DNA of 64,000 bases from contig OY992537.1 of NCBI GenBank assembly GCA_963921195.1, positions 68,068,040 to 68,132,039 on the forward strand, read 5' to 3'. Below the pieces are notes generated by a model. The model had not been told where the DNA came from and made no database searches. It saw nothing but the letters and a program-made list of their open reading frames with translations. Below, piece after piece: positions 23,277 to 34,335 of this stretch (positions are counted from its first letter, which is position 1; the number at the start of each line of letters is the position of its first letter). A program made the translations under genes and the position numbers. The DNA is from Pegoplata infirma. Lineage: Eukaryota > Arthropoda > Insecta > Diptera > Anthomyiidae.

Positions 23277-24121
23277 CACTATGGTTCCAAATGCATTTTT
23301 TTTGGCATAAATTCAAAAAATGAAGCAAGGTCACTTGGATTAATTCTGGGATGATTTTTATCTCTTAGCGCAATCAAAAATCGATTGTCAAAAAAAAATT
23401 TTTTTTGAAAATTTTTTTTTTTTTTTAATTTTTTATTTTTGAAATTTTTTTTTCGAAAAATTTTTTTGTTTTTTTTTTTTAAATATATTTTTCTTAATTA
23501 ATTAGCTTTACGGAAGGCAAAAAAATTATAAAAAAAAATAATTTGAAACCGTGTCACGCAAAAAAAAGCAAATTTGGCCGAAATTTGAGCTAAACTAAAA
23601 TGGAAATTGTGGGAGTTTGCCAAAAAATGCTGGCAAGATGTAAATTTTAATATGAAATATACAATATTGAAAACACTTTCACGTTTAAAGACTCATGCAA
23701 GTTCGTGCCCAAACACAACTTTTTGTCCACGAAAGATATAGGCTATTTTGGCTCCAAAATCCTCATAATCAAAACAACCAAGAATAACGCTAAGGATGCA
23801 TTAACTGTAAAATAGGAATTTTAAACAAGAACTAGTATCCTTAGGTTTCAATTTGTCCCTTTAGCCTCATTATAATTTTAGTTTTTCCCATTTGCCGTTT
23901 GTATAAGTGTAATATTGATTTCACTTCGGTTTTATTATACGTCTTAAAACTTTCAACTTTGAAAGCCTTGCAAACTCAAAGTATTGGCACCAAATTTTTT
24001 TCATTATACTTTCTTGATAGCTTATAGTGTTGACATTGAGGAAATGTATAAGCTTTTGAAAATTTGTTAAATTTTATTTTTTTAATTTCTGCCAAAAAAA
24101 AATGGATTTGGAACCATAGTG
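23277..24121. mobile_element. Transib-like MITE, 5-bp TSD CATTT
   Basis: Terminal inverted repeats of about 31 bp begin CACTATGGTTCCAAAT and differ at one or two positions. The CATTT duplications at 23272-23276 and 24122-24126 are 5 bp, and removal restores TTACATTTGTTATAG as in the partial copy near 52718. CACWATG ends with 5-bp duplications are the Transib signature. The 845-bp interior is AT-rich without a transposase frame. Confidence 0.8.
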
Positions 24122-24725
24122 CATTTGTTATAGTTTTAAAGCACTCCAAATAGAAGTACTCCGCACTTTTTTTGCTGGGATTTACATAAATAGTACTCAT
24201 ACGCTATATTGAAACAAAAAAATAAAAGTAAATCACAAAATTGTTAATAAAATTAATATACAAATGCCATTTTCTCGAAAAAAAAAAACAATAATAGCGC
24301 TTCTGATTTTTTTATGTGAATAAGCAAACATCTAAGCTTAGAAAAAAAATTAAAAAAGAAAAAAAAAGTCGCCGGTTTTTTGATGCATTGGCTTTTTTAA
24401 AAAATGCGAAATTTTAGAGCAGGTTCTGAAATTTTTCGAAACGGAAATTTTTAATCGATAGCCCATAAAAATATATACAAGAATGCAAATTTTTAAGATT
24501 ATGGTGCATTCCGTTTTAATTTAATAAATGTTTAATCAAGGCTACTCAACACAAATTTGTCATTTTTTTCAATATTTAGCCACATTTTTTCCTAAGGTTT
24601 TAAAAAATTGAAAAACCAAAAACGCATTTTTCTAAGTTCCATATAGGGTTATCAATACAACCTATTCAGAAATTTATGGGACACATGCTTTTCTGTAGCG
24701 GGACATTTGGTGTCCAACCGTGGTT

Positions 24726-25560
24726 ATTAATAAGGCCATATGGTCTTATTTCTCAATGTATGAAATTTCACCCTGCCTTTTTCGGCCAGTTGCTATAGTG
24801 GTAAAATTTTTTTTATGGTTTTGAGAATTCATCATATATTGCTGTAGTTGGTTTAGGTACTATTAGTTCAATTCTAAAACTCAATTGTTATAATTTGAAG
24901 TGAAAACTTCAAATTGCATTGTTTTTCTATTTCAAATAACTATTTTTTCACACATTCTTTCGTTTTCATTTAACAACAATTGACAGTTTGTCCAACAAAA
25001 TAAAAAAACAAAATTAAGAATTATTGCCAACATAGTCAGTCAAATAGTATGTTAGCAAAAACTACATGTTTGTAATAGGTTATATTGAGGTTGGTAAAGG
25101 CTGGTGTAGTTGGTAACTACTCGTATGTTGTTTTTAATAGTATTCAAAATTGTTATAAAAAAAGACACAAAAAAAAAAAAAGAATTAAAATAAAACGAAC
25201 CTTAAATTTTTTCCTCTGTCTAGACAGGTAGAAAAATAACTGAAAAAAGTAGAAATGAAAGAACGAACGAACGAACTGAAACAATAATGTTCAGTTGCGG
25301 AAATCACTTGATTTATGTGTTTCAAGTCAAACAATTTAGCACAGTTTAACTGTTAAACGAAAGTCTTCGTTGCTGATGGAAAATCCAATTTATAATGTCA
25401 TAATTTTTAATTGACTTGAAAAATGATGGTATTAAAAATCAAGCTAAAACATGCAGAAAAAATATCAATGTCCGTTTTTTAGAATGATAGTTAAGGATAT
25501 GGTAATTGGGTTTGACAAAGGGGGATTTGAAAAAAGGACAATTAAGTGTGGGGAGGAAAA
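24726..25560. other. Unassigned, apparently single-copy sequence
   Basis: Mixed AT-rich sequence with a short GAACGAACGAACGAAC run at about 25261. No repeat family recognised and no gene supported. Confidence 0.3.
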
Positions 25561-26165
25561 TTTTAAATAAGGTACAACTAGACTGTTTGCAGATGTAATT
25601 CGGAAATGATCAATTGTAATTCGAAATTTATATTTGCAATTCGAAGATTCTACTTGAAAGACGACGATTCTATTGTAAATCGAAAATTCCATTTGCAATT
25701 CGAAAAGCATCGAAAAATATCAATTGTAATACAAAACAGATCAATTGTTATTTGAAATAGATTAATTGCCATTCGGATAAGGTCAATTTAAGTTCAAAAA
25801 AGATTCATTGTTAGTCAAAGTTTTCAATTGTAATTCGAAAAAGATCATTTGTTATGCAAAATTGATCAATTGTGTTTCGAAAAAAATCAATTGTTATTTG
25901 AAAATGGTCAATTGTTGTTCAAAAAAGAGTTGTAATTCGGAAAACATCAATTGTAATTAAAAATTTTTCAACTGTATTTCAAAAAAGATAAATTGTTATT
26001 TAAAAAAGATCTCATTCGGAAGATATCAACTGTAATTCAAAACTTAATTTCCTTTGATCCTTTTCTTATTACAATAGGAAACTTCGTATAGAAATGTATC
26101 TTTTTCAAATTACAATTGAAATTTTTCTAATTACAATTGATCAATTTCGAATTACAATTGAAGGT
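25560..26165. repeat. Degenerate about 20-21-bp minisatellite (CAATTGTAATTCGAAAAAGAT type)
   Basis: Repeating words CAATTGTAATTCGAAAA, CAATTGTTATTTGAAAA and GATCAATTG at roughly 20-30-bp spacing, heavily mutated. Orientation flips after about 26040, where TTTTTCAAATTACAATTG words read in reverse. Small related stretches lie at 33080-33165, and the 21-bp units at 37848-38885 share CAATTGTA. Confidence 0.7.
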
Positions 26166-26238
26166 TTTTATAACATCCACTAACAATATGTGGAAGAGGC
26201 CATACATAAGTTTTCCATTTTATTTGTAATTCATTGAA

Positions 26239-27218
26239 CACTCAAAAAAAACCATTAACTTAAACTTTGGAAAAATTTTCTTTAAAAAGGTTTATAAATT
26301 TTCCCACAATTTAGTTAAATTTAACTAAAATTTTGGAAATTTTCCCAACTTTTAGAAAAAATTTTTAGTTCATGGTCTGTTAAATAGGCCATAATTTTCC
26401 TTAAATGGAATTCCCTAATACATTGAAAAAATTCTTACCGCCAAAGAAATTTTCCCTAAATAAATGGAAAAAAATCTTTATTTTTAAGACATATTTCTTA
26501 AAACAAAATTTAGTTCAAAAAAATCATTTTTAGGACGTAATTTACTTCTAATTAGTTCATCATATTTATCTTCTTTAATTTGAGGAAGTTTTTTCCACAA
26601 GTTTAGTAAATTTTTCATAACATGAAATTGTTTAGTTGATTTATTATTTTTTTTCATGCTTGCTTGTAGTTCACATTTTGTTTATTATTTGTAGTATATG
26701 AAAAAGAGAGTTTGGTCTTGTATAACAACTAATAAATTTAATTCTTACATTTTTTTCTACACTTGAATGTGTGAGGGAAAAAATAATATTTTAGTCACAA
26801 CAAAGACTTTGGCTTTGGCGTGTTTTCCCATAGTCTGGGAACAAGCGTTAAAGACAAAGTCTTTGTTGTAATTTAACTTTAAAAACTAATGAAATTTATT
26901 ACTTGACCATAAGAAACAAACGTTTTTTTTTATATTTTAAATAAAAAACGTACATAATGAGAATTCTGTGCGATTCTATAAATAAACCAATAAAAATATG
27001 AAATTAACTAATTTTTAGGAAAAATATCCTCATCAAAAATGTTTTTTTTAACTAAAAAATGGGAAATTTTTTCCCACTTTCTAGTTCAAATTGGTCCTAA
27101 TTTTTAAGAAAAATATGGACTAAAAAGTAGGAATACATGGCAATGGAGCTAAATCATTATCAATTTTCCTTGGATTTAGTTAATTTTCCAATTTTTTAAT
27201 TAGTTTTTTTTCTGAGTG
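26239..27218. mobile_element. CACTC-ended foldback, TSD AA
   Basis: CACTCAAAAAAAACCATTAA (left) and, inverted, CACTCAGAAAAAAAACTAAT (right), with AA on both flanks. The arms are made of TTAGTTAAATTTAACTAAAA and GGAAAATTTTCC-type words shared with the right half of the 8768 and 59704 elements. Centre 26640-27000 differs and contains a 15-bp-stem hairpin. Non-coding. Confidence 0.7.
26797..26869. other. Strong local hairpin
   Basis: ACAACAAAGACTTTG (26797-26811) is perfectly inverted at 26855-26869. An inner TTCCCA/TGGGAA stem is at 26825-26841. It sits in the non-arm centre of the CACTC foldback and resembles a small, separate inverted-repeat insertion. Confidence 0.6.
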
Positions 27219-27845
27219 AAACATTGGTCTGATACCCCACAAAGTAAATAGGGCATTCCATGCCTAATCGGAGAATTTGAAAAAAATTTTGTTAGATTTT
27301 TGCAATTTGTTTACAGTTTTTTGCACCCTTCGAAAATTTTCAGATTTTTTTAATGACATGTTGAAAAGATATGAAATTTTTCAAAAGCTTTTTCCTCTTT
27401 TACCCATAACTTTTTCAAAAATGGTCTAAAATTTGGACAGCAAATCGTGAGATTACGATTATTACATACCATAGACCCTTTTTGAAGAAGTTATGAGAAA
27501 AGAAGTTTGAGTAATGGAATATTCAATATATTTTGAAAAAAAAAAAAAATACCACGAAGGAGCTGTAAAAAAATCGGGAAAATATAATAAAAAATTCCAA
27601 AGTGTCCGATTTAGCACGAATTGCCCCATATATTATAGATCAGTGATCGATTCTAAGACATCCCAGCGATGACCGTATGTCTGTTGAAATGACGATCACG
27701 GCCAAAATATTACACAGATGTAACTGTAGCTTAACATATTCACTTGTTGTTGCTTCATGAAATTTAGTATTGGTTTTGAGCGAAACCGATTCAGCGGATC
27801 AAAAACAATGAACGAAAATGTAAGGACACCTCTAAAATTTTGGTA
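27219..27845. other. Unassigned, with fragments of two repeat families
   Basis: ATCAGTGATCGATTCTAAGA (27641) is a reverse fragment of the GGACGG-type element. TAAGGACACCTCTA (27821-27834) is the end of the 1.3-kb hAT foldback without the rest. No gene. Confidence 0.4.
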
Positions 27846-28071
27846 CACTGAAAAAAAGACATAACTAAATTAAGGAAAAAATTTCTTTGAAAATTTATCA
27901 TAAATTTTCCTAAAATTTAGTTAAATTTAACTAAAAAATGAGAAATTTTCTAAACTATGAGGAAAAAAATTTAGCTCATTTGATTATAATTAGATCATAG
28001 TTTTCTTTAAATGGAATTTTTTAATATTAGGAAAAAAATTCTTGCTGCCAAAGAAATTTTCCACAAATCTA

Positions 28072-28140
28072 CACTCAAAAGAAAAACTCTGTCAAAAAAT
28101 CTGTAAAACGACTTTCAATTTGAATTAGCAATCTTTTGGG
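28072..28140 (+). mobile_element. Short CACTC-ended fragment related to the 60719 element
   Basis: CACTCAAAAGAAAAACTCTG followed by a CTGTAAAACGACTTTCAATT-like block resembles the start of the 60719-61545 element (CACTCAAAATAATTACTCTG). Truncated by the adjoining GGACGG element. Confidence 0.45.
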
Positions 28141-28747
28141 GTTTGATGGGAGACATTGGGGGACACCTTCTCCTTGCGATAGATGTTATCAAATGGATTT
28201 ATTATGATTCTTCGAATTATTTAATCCAATTAATCATTATTAAAATATATTTTTTATATCCACGCCCACAAAAGGGGCTGGCAAATTTTTTTTTTTTATT
28301 TTTTTTTTTTATTCGCTGGGTCCAAATGCAGGGTTTTGAGCTTCATCTGACATAAAAATGTTGCATTTGCATAAAAAAAATACAAAAAGCCATGCAAAAA
28401 AATACCGCTTTTCAGGGGTTGGTTTAGTTCTCCAAGGGGGAACTTTTTTCCCCTTGGTGCGATTTTGCCCATTTCCGAACTTAACCTGCCTTGGAATATA
28501 AGACATATTCGTGCCAAACTTCGAAAGTCTAGCTCTTTTATTTTGGACTGTATCGTGTCGTCTACAGACGGACAGACGGACGGACGAACGGACGGACGAA
28601 CGGACGGACGGACATCGCTAGAATGTCTTAGAATCGATCACTGATCAATAATACATATACTTTATGGGGTCCTAGACCGATATTTTGATGCGTTACACAC
28701 GGAATGATAAAGTGATTATACCCCCATACTGTTGTTGAAGGGTATAA
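28141..28747 (+). mobile_element. GGACGG-type dispersed element
   Basis: GGGAGACATTGGGGGACACC near the start (shared with 47310 and 49005), a CACGCCCACAAAAGG block at 28260, a long ACGGACGGACGAACGG run at 28565-28612, GACATCGCTAGAATGTCTTA, CTTTATGGGGTCCTAGACCG, and an end at TTGAAGGGTATAAAAA. Overlapping short reverse-strand frames at 28296-28517 lie in the element body and show no protein family. Confidence 0.6.
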
Positions 28748-28956
28748 AAACATCATCGTATTTCTCTTCTTTGAATTGAGGAAGTGTACTTCTTAGAATT
28801 TAGTTAATAACTTCTCAGAATTTAGTAAATAACTTCTTAGAATTTAGTTAAAAATTCGAAATCGTGATATCTCGAAAACTAAGCGAGATAGAGCGAAACG
28901 GATGAAATTTTCAAAAGAAAGACCACAAAAATACATATGGAATAGCCTAGCTTTGC

Positions 28957-29995
28957 ATTAGACTGGGTCGAAATCCTACAAAGTGTAATGATCGATTGTC
29001 CTTAGTGCGGGAAGTGGTAATTGGGTAATATAAGCATTTTATGGAAGACAACTTTTAAATCGATCAAAAACTCTATTAGCGCATCGGTGGTCAAAATTGA
29101 GATTTTGGTCAAAATGGCCAAATTTTCCAAAAAATTTTAAAAATATAAATTTTATTTTATTGGTTAGTAAATTTTTTTTTTTGATTGCATTTGATACTAA
29201 TAACTTTTGTATTAAATATTGAAATTTTATGCCATCACAAACATATTTTTATTTAAGGTACAAAAAAAATCGTATTTTTGGCACGGCTCTCAAAACAACT
29301 TTTTTTTTTTTATTTATTTTTTTTTTTATTAAAATTGCAAAATATATCGATTTTATAACTCAATGTTATTAAAACCATCATAAATTCTAAAGATTTAAAT
29401 TTTTGCGAAAATCCGTTCGGTAGTTTTTTGTGGGGAGCGATTTCAAGGAAATCGGATTTTTTGCCATTTTTTTGAGTTTTTATTTTTTGTAAGCTACATA
29501 ATTGTACAAATTGCTCAATATTATACTCTATCTTGTTCCCTTTGATCATGGTAACTTAGTTTTGAAACGATAGATTTATACAACATCTTTAACCCTTATC
29601 GGTCAGCGGCCAAATGTGTCCCGTTCTGAGTTTTTTTAGGTTTTAACTTCTGTTTTATGAAATTAACGGTTCAAAAATCATGTTTGTGTTGAATATTGTG
29701 TTGTATGTTCTTTTATTTAATCATATTGACTTAATTTTGAAACATAGATTTTTTTGGGCATCTTTAACCCGTACGTGCATGCAACCAAAAATGTCCACTA
29801 CCAAAATTTTCATGTTTTTTAAAAATTAAAAAAAACACACATTTATATTTTTAAAATAGTCAAAAATAATTAATTAAATAATTTTTATATTGCCGAAATC
29901 GTTAACCCTTCTGAACTAAAGGTCAAAAGTGGCCACTAACAAATTTTTAAGCCGAATTGATAACATTGAATTAGGATTACGTACGGATTACCTTT
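28957..29995. repeat. Foreign block with three TTTAACCC..GTCC units
   Basis: It replaces the middle of the CACTC element. Three diverged units near 29588, 29766 and 29903 each carry TTAACCC followed within 40-60 bp by AAA(T/A)GTGTCC, AATGTCCAC or AGTGGCCAC. Spacing is 140-180 bp. The small frame at 29310-29549 is not supported as a gene. Confidence 0.4.
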
Positions 29996-30043
29996 ATTTT
30001 CCTTATTTTTGGGAAAATTATGAACTAAAACCAAGAAAAAAAA

Positions 30044-31351
30044 TGCCTGCGAATTTGTACTCTTGCCCAAAACATTAAATCATGATAATGTTTTGCGAAA
30101 GATTTGGGTGTACTTGCCAAAGCAAAGTTTTTTTAGAAAAAAATATGTTATATTACTTTGCTATTTCATACAAAACGAATTAAAATATCAGTCGAGGACC
30201 CCATTAAAAAACCAAAAGAGCTGTACATTTTGCCAGTGAGTGCAAAAATAAGTGCAAAAAAGTGTTTTTACGTTTTGGAGAGTGTAAAAGATTCGGCACC
30301 AAAGAATGTAACACTCTCACTTGGTTTATGTACATTTGATAAACAAATGGAAAATTTTTATGCGAAAAGCTTGGACTTGGTGAAAAAGTAGTTTTGGTAA
30401 AATAAATATGTTAAAAAAAATTTAATGAACCCAAAATGTTTGGTGAAAAAAAATTTTGATGAAAAAAGTTTTTGATGAATATTTTTGATGAAAAGAAAAA
30501 TTTTTTGATGTAAAAAAAATTGATGAAAAAATAATATGAAAAAAAAAAATTTTTTGGTGAGAAAAAAATTGATAATAAAAAATTTGATAAAAAAAATAGA
30601 TGAAAAAAAAATTGATAAAAAAAAAATATGATAAAAAAAAAATTCTGAAAAAAAAAAATTTTGATGAAAAAAAAAATGTGATGAAAAAAAAATTTTGATG
30701 AAAAAAAATTTATGAAAAAACAAATTAATGAAAAAAAAATTTATGAAAAAAAATTTGATGAAAAAAAATTTATGAAAAAAAAAATTTGATAAAAAAAAAA
30801 AATAATTAATTATGATGTTCCTCGGTGAGGATCGAAATATTGGAAGTTAATAAAGAAGATTTATTAAACAAAACACTGGCCTTTAGCTCGATTATTTTTT
30901 TACTTAATTAGAATTTGAAAGGTCGAATAATTACAACTACAATTAATTTTCAATACAAAAATAATACAAAAAAAATTGATAAAAAAAAAAATTATGAAAA
31001 AAAAGTTTGATGAAAAAAAAAAAAAAATAATGAAAAAAATTTGATGAAAAAAATTTGATGAAAAAAAAAAAAATTTTATGTAAAAAAAAAAATTATGAAA
31101 TTTTTTTTTTTTTGTTGTAAAATAATTATGTTACCTTTTATTCACCAGCTGGTGAAAAACGGGTTTATTCACCACGAGGTGAACTATTATCCATGTTACA
31201 AACCCAAGTTATTAAAATTTTTGGTTTTACGAAAATGAAAATAGTAATTCTTGTTTTCTTTTTCGTTAATTGTTAGCTTATATAGTCAAACTGAGGTGGC
31301 GTCCTGCAACTTTTTTAAAATTAGATACCAGCCTAAAAACATTATCATGTT
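30044..31351 (+). mobile_element. Composite element, copy 5, with filled/empty-site evidence
   Basis: Left end TGCCTGCGAATTTGTACTCT, array of TTGATGAAAAAAA units (30400-30815 and 30965-31110), right module ending ACATTATCATGTT. The host is the CACTC element. Other copies of that element read CCAAGAAAAAAAATCTTTGG here, whereas this one reads CCAAGAAAAAAA then the composite then TTTTTGGGGCC, with no duplicated target beyond A/T runs. Confidence 0.75.
30816..30962. other. About 145-bp insert inside the array of composite copy 5
   Basis: Sequence unlike the array: GATGTTCCTCGGTGAGGATC (with a small CCTC/GAGG hairpin), AAACAAAACACTGGCCTTTA and GGTCGAATAATTACAAC. It is absent from other composite copies. 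Source unknown. Confidence 0.4.
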
Positions 31352-31408
31352 AAAATTTTTGGGGCCAAATCATTCCCTCTTTTTCTCAAAATTTAGTTAA
31401 TTTTCCCA

Positions 31409-33060
31409 GATTTTAGTTCCCTTAATCTAAAAATTCCAAATTCCTTTGGTTCGGCTGTGGTTGACATGTGTGAACAGAATTGGATACCGAAAGTTATTTT
31501 AAAAAGTGGAAACATGTTTTTTCCCAGAGATTTCTTTTTCACAAAAATTTATTTTTCCGCGGAAATTTTTTCTTTAAATTTTTTTTTTCTTTAAATTTAT
31601 ATCTTTTAGCAATTCTATTAAAACATTTTTTTTATCAACATTTTTGTTCAAACATTTATTTTTAAAAAAGTTATTTTATATCTTTTTTTGTACATTGCAC
31701 ATAGGGGCAGCTATATGGGGCTTCTTGGCAACAATTCATTTTTTAAAAAAGCGATTTTGTTAACATTGTTATTTTATATCGAAAGCCTATACTTTTCTAC
31801 GCTTGACTGCATTTTTACTTTTTTGATTTATCCATTTTCCGTTTCTTGGCACTGTGTTAAATTTAGTAAAAGTTCAAAAAAACAAAAAAAATATTTTAAA
31901 TAGTCTTAAGTTGAAAACTCAAAATGAAAGGTAAACAAATAAAAAATGTTGGATCTATACACATAAATTAAAAGGTAATTTTAGCACAAATTATTTTCAT
32001 TCATTCTCACCAAACTGCATTGAATATTAGAGAAGTTATAGCCGTTCTAAGAACATCCTTTTTATGACGATTTTTAAAACATAAGTTTAAAGGCCAAAAA
32101 GTCAAGACTTATCCTACATTATCCTTAGATATTTTTATACAGTGGTAAGTGGTATAATTCTTTACTAGAATCAGTCATTAAAACTTGCACAAAAAGCGCC
32201 CGCTTTGTGAAACTGCACTTTAAAAATATGACTTTTTTTTACTAATAAACCACATGCAGTCTAAACCAAAAATGCTAGACCCCTTAAACTTGGCACGAAT
32301 ATATCTATTGGTCATAGGCTGATTAAGTTCCAAAATGGGCAAAATCGGACCAGGTGAAAAAAGCTTCCCCTTAAAGAATTAAAAAAAAATCTTGGGAAAC
32401 ACGATTTTTAGAGGGTTTTCTTACATTTGTTCAACACATCAAAAATTTTTATAACAATAAGTTCCTTGACCTACCAAATAAATAAGTGGAATAGCATATG
32501 CCATTTATATTATCCAGCCCACTTTTGGGGGCGTGGCTATGAAAATAATATATAAATTTGATAAAATTGTACTATTTCAGCATTGATATCATACTTAATC
32601 AATTTGAAAAAACCTATTGCGAGGAAGAAGGTATCCCCAGACACCTCCATCAACTTTCCCATGACCGATTTTAATCCCAACTTCCAAAAATAAATTGATA
32701 ATAGTTTTTTTTTTTTCAAATTTTAAATTTATACGATATAACTTTTTTTAGTGGAACATTTGTTGTGGAATACTTCATATGTATGTAATTCTAATACTTA
32801 CTTATTTTAGCGATAGCTATGTCTATATATTAACATAAAAATTTACAAAATTTTATACTTCAAACAAACTATTTTTTTTTTTTGCTCATTTTTTCGCAAT
32901 TTTGCAAAGAAAGTCTTACATGTTTTTACATAAATTTAATCGAAAAGCTGCGCTCTTTAAAACGGTGGGCATATCGACTACAAAAATCCAGCGGTTTAAT
33001 TGATGCCATAAAACATACCATTTTGCCCCTATGTGCATTGTGGAGTGTATTCACATTCAA
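31409..33060. other. Mostly unassigned AT-rich DNA with a reverse GGACGG-element fragment
   Basis: 32250-32540 matches the body of the 10770 GGACGG copy (GCAGTCTAAACC, CTTGGCACGAATATATC, AAAATCGGACCAGG, TTTTGGGGGCGTGG) in the same orientation, without either end. Elsewhere there is only AT-rich sequence. GTGGAACATTTGTTGTGGAA at 32750 resembles an end of the GAGGCATTCC foldback. Confidence 0.4.
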
Positions 33061-33170
33061 ATTTCTAATTAAAAGTAGAATCTTCGAATTACAAATAAAA
33101 TCTTCGAATTTCGAGTAAATGTTTTGAATTTCAATTGATATTGTTCGAATTAAATCTGTAAATAGTGTAG
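33061..33170. repeat. Short minisatellite fragment (TTCGAATTACAAATAAAAT type)
   Basis: Four to five diverged units of about 18-22 bp carrying TTCGAATT and TTGAATTTCAATTG. Related to the array at 25560-26165. Confidence 0.5.
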
Positions 33171-34335
33171 ATAGAAATCTGTAAATTCATTTGAATCCCC
33201 GAAATGTAAGTTTTGACAAAAAATTTAATTCTTTAATTATTCTATAAATCCAAAAATATTACATTTTATTTTCAAATATTTTTAAATTTTTTTCCCCCAA
33301 AATAATATCTTTTTATTTGAATGAAAACCGCAGACGCCTGTGTACCACTGATAAAAAGGTTCATATATTTGCTACGAATATAACACTCATACATGGACTT
33401 TAGTCACAATATCCATTGAATGTAAAAACATAAACGTTTTTCTATACAACTCATTCAACCATTAAGGATTATAAAACAAAATGACACAAACTCCATTACA
33501 CCACCACCCACTTTTTAAATACCTCTCATATAAATCGTACATGTTCCCAGTGATAATATTTCTATGCAACCATAGTAGTTACAGTGAAAGTCACTGGCAA
33601 CACGCAACAAGAGACTTTGTTTGGTATTTAATACAAAAATTTTGAAAACTTAATGAAAAAAACAAAAGAGTTGGATGGAATAAAGTAAAAGATTTTTTAA
33701 AAAAATTTTGTTGTTAAATTCAAATGAAATTAACTGATATCATTTAGAAAACAATTTTTCGACATGCGACAAAAATGTTGGTTTAATTTTATTTACTAAT
33801 GAAACGAGGTGGGGGGAAAATAAGGTGAAAAATTCCAATGTAGCTAGAAAAAAATTGTGTGTAAAATGTGGCACAGTAGTCGGAATGAGAGTATTAATTT
33901 TGGCTGAACATATTGCAGAAATAAAACTGTACGTGGTACTGTGTTTCATCCTTGGAATATATACTAAAGCAGGTCACTTTTATCAGGCGCTGATCCACGG
34001 GGGGGGGAGAAAAGGAAATTTCCCCTCACAAACCGAATTAAAAAAAAGGAAAAAGGGGGAAAAAGGAAAGGAAAAGAAAGGAAAGAAGAGGGGAAAAGGA
34101 ATATGAAAAATGGAATTAATCTGAAAATTTTTTCTATAAAAAATTTCTTAAGAATCTTTTTTTTTTTAAGGAAAAATGTATCTAAATGATAAAATGTTTC
34201 CATACGAAAAAATTTAAAAAATTTTCTTAAGAAAAAACTTGAGAATTTTTCTAAAGGAAAAACCTTAGAATTTTGCAATAGGAAAAATCTAACAATTTTA
34301 GGAACCATTTTTTTATAAAAATTATTCTACGAAGA
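33171..34335. other. Unassigned, with a purine tract at 34005-34105
   Basis: 33300-33980 has mixed, non-repetitive sequence and the least AT-biased texture of the region, but open frames at 33740-34106 lack domains and run into a G-run and a GGAAAAGGGGGAAAAAGG purine tract. 34110-34330 has CTTAAGAAAAA/TTTTTCTTAAG words. Confidence 0.35.

Larger units (their letters stand above)
20887..24179. mobile_element. CCCTGCAAAAAAAG-ended foldback, interrupted twice
   Basis: Left end CCCTGCAAAAAAAGCCATTA, then GCTTTAAAACTATAACAAAT. The right end is its inverse at about 24125-24179 (CTTTTTTTGCTGGG). The inner hairpin at 22990-23235 (TACTTCTTATCTACTGAATA with complement, CCATTACCTATCGCGACACC and complement) is the fold centre. 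AT at both outer junctions may be a 2-bp duplication. A CCCGAG MITE and a Transib-like element are inserted in its two halves. A partial copy lies at 52605-52778. Confidence 0.65.
19063..24725. mobile_element. Large GAGGCATTCC-type foldback element, host of a five-layer nest
   Basis: The left arm is at 19063-19425 plus 20760-20880. The right arm is at about 24190-24725. Both share TGGTGCATTCCGTTTTAA, AATCGATAGCCCATA-like and ACAAATTTGTCAT words in inverted orientation, and both match the more complete foldback at 55990-56962. The outer left end is missing. The outer right end closes at GTAGCGGGACATTTGGTGTC. A hAT foldback split the left arm, and a CCCTGC-type foldback occupies the loop. Confidence 0.6.
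27846..31408 (-). mobile_element. Large CACTC/CACTG element in reverse, broken by several insertions
   Basis: Starts TA|CACTGAAAAAAAGACATAAC, the inverse of the right end of the 8768 copy. Matching segments are 27846-28071, 28748-28956, 29996-30043 and 31352-31408. The last ends within TTCCCAGATTTTAGTTCCC before the expected CACTC end. Between them are a GGACGG element, a foreign block at 28957-29995 and composite copy 5. Confidence 0.6.

Noticed and set aside
28565..28612. GGACGGACGG run as an independent microsatellite
   Set aside because: Occurs at the same internal position in every GGACGG-type element, so it is part of that repeat, varying only in unit number.
34005..34105. Purine tract as a functional triplex or regulatory site
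   Set aside because: Simple-sequence expansion is sufficient; no supporting context.
33825..34106. 93-codon frame ending in a Lys/Gly-rich tail
   Set aside because: The tail is the purine tract and the rest shows no protein family.
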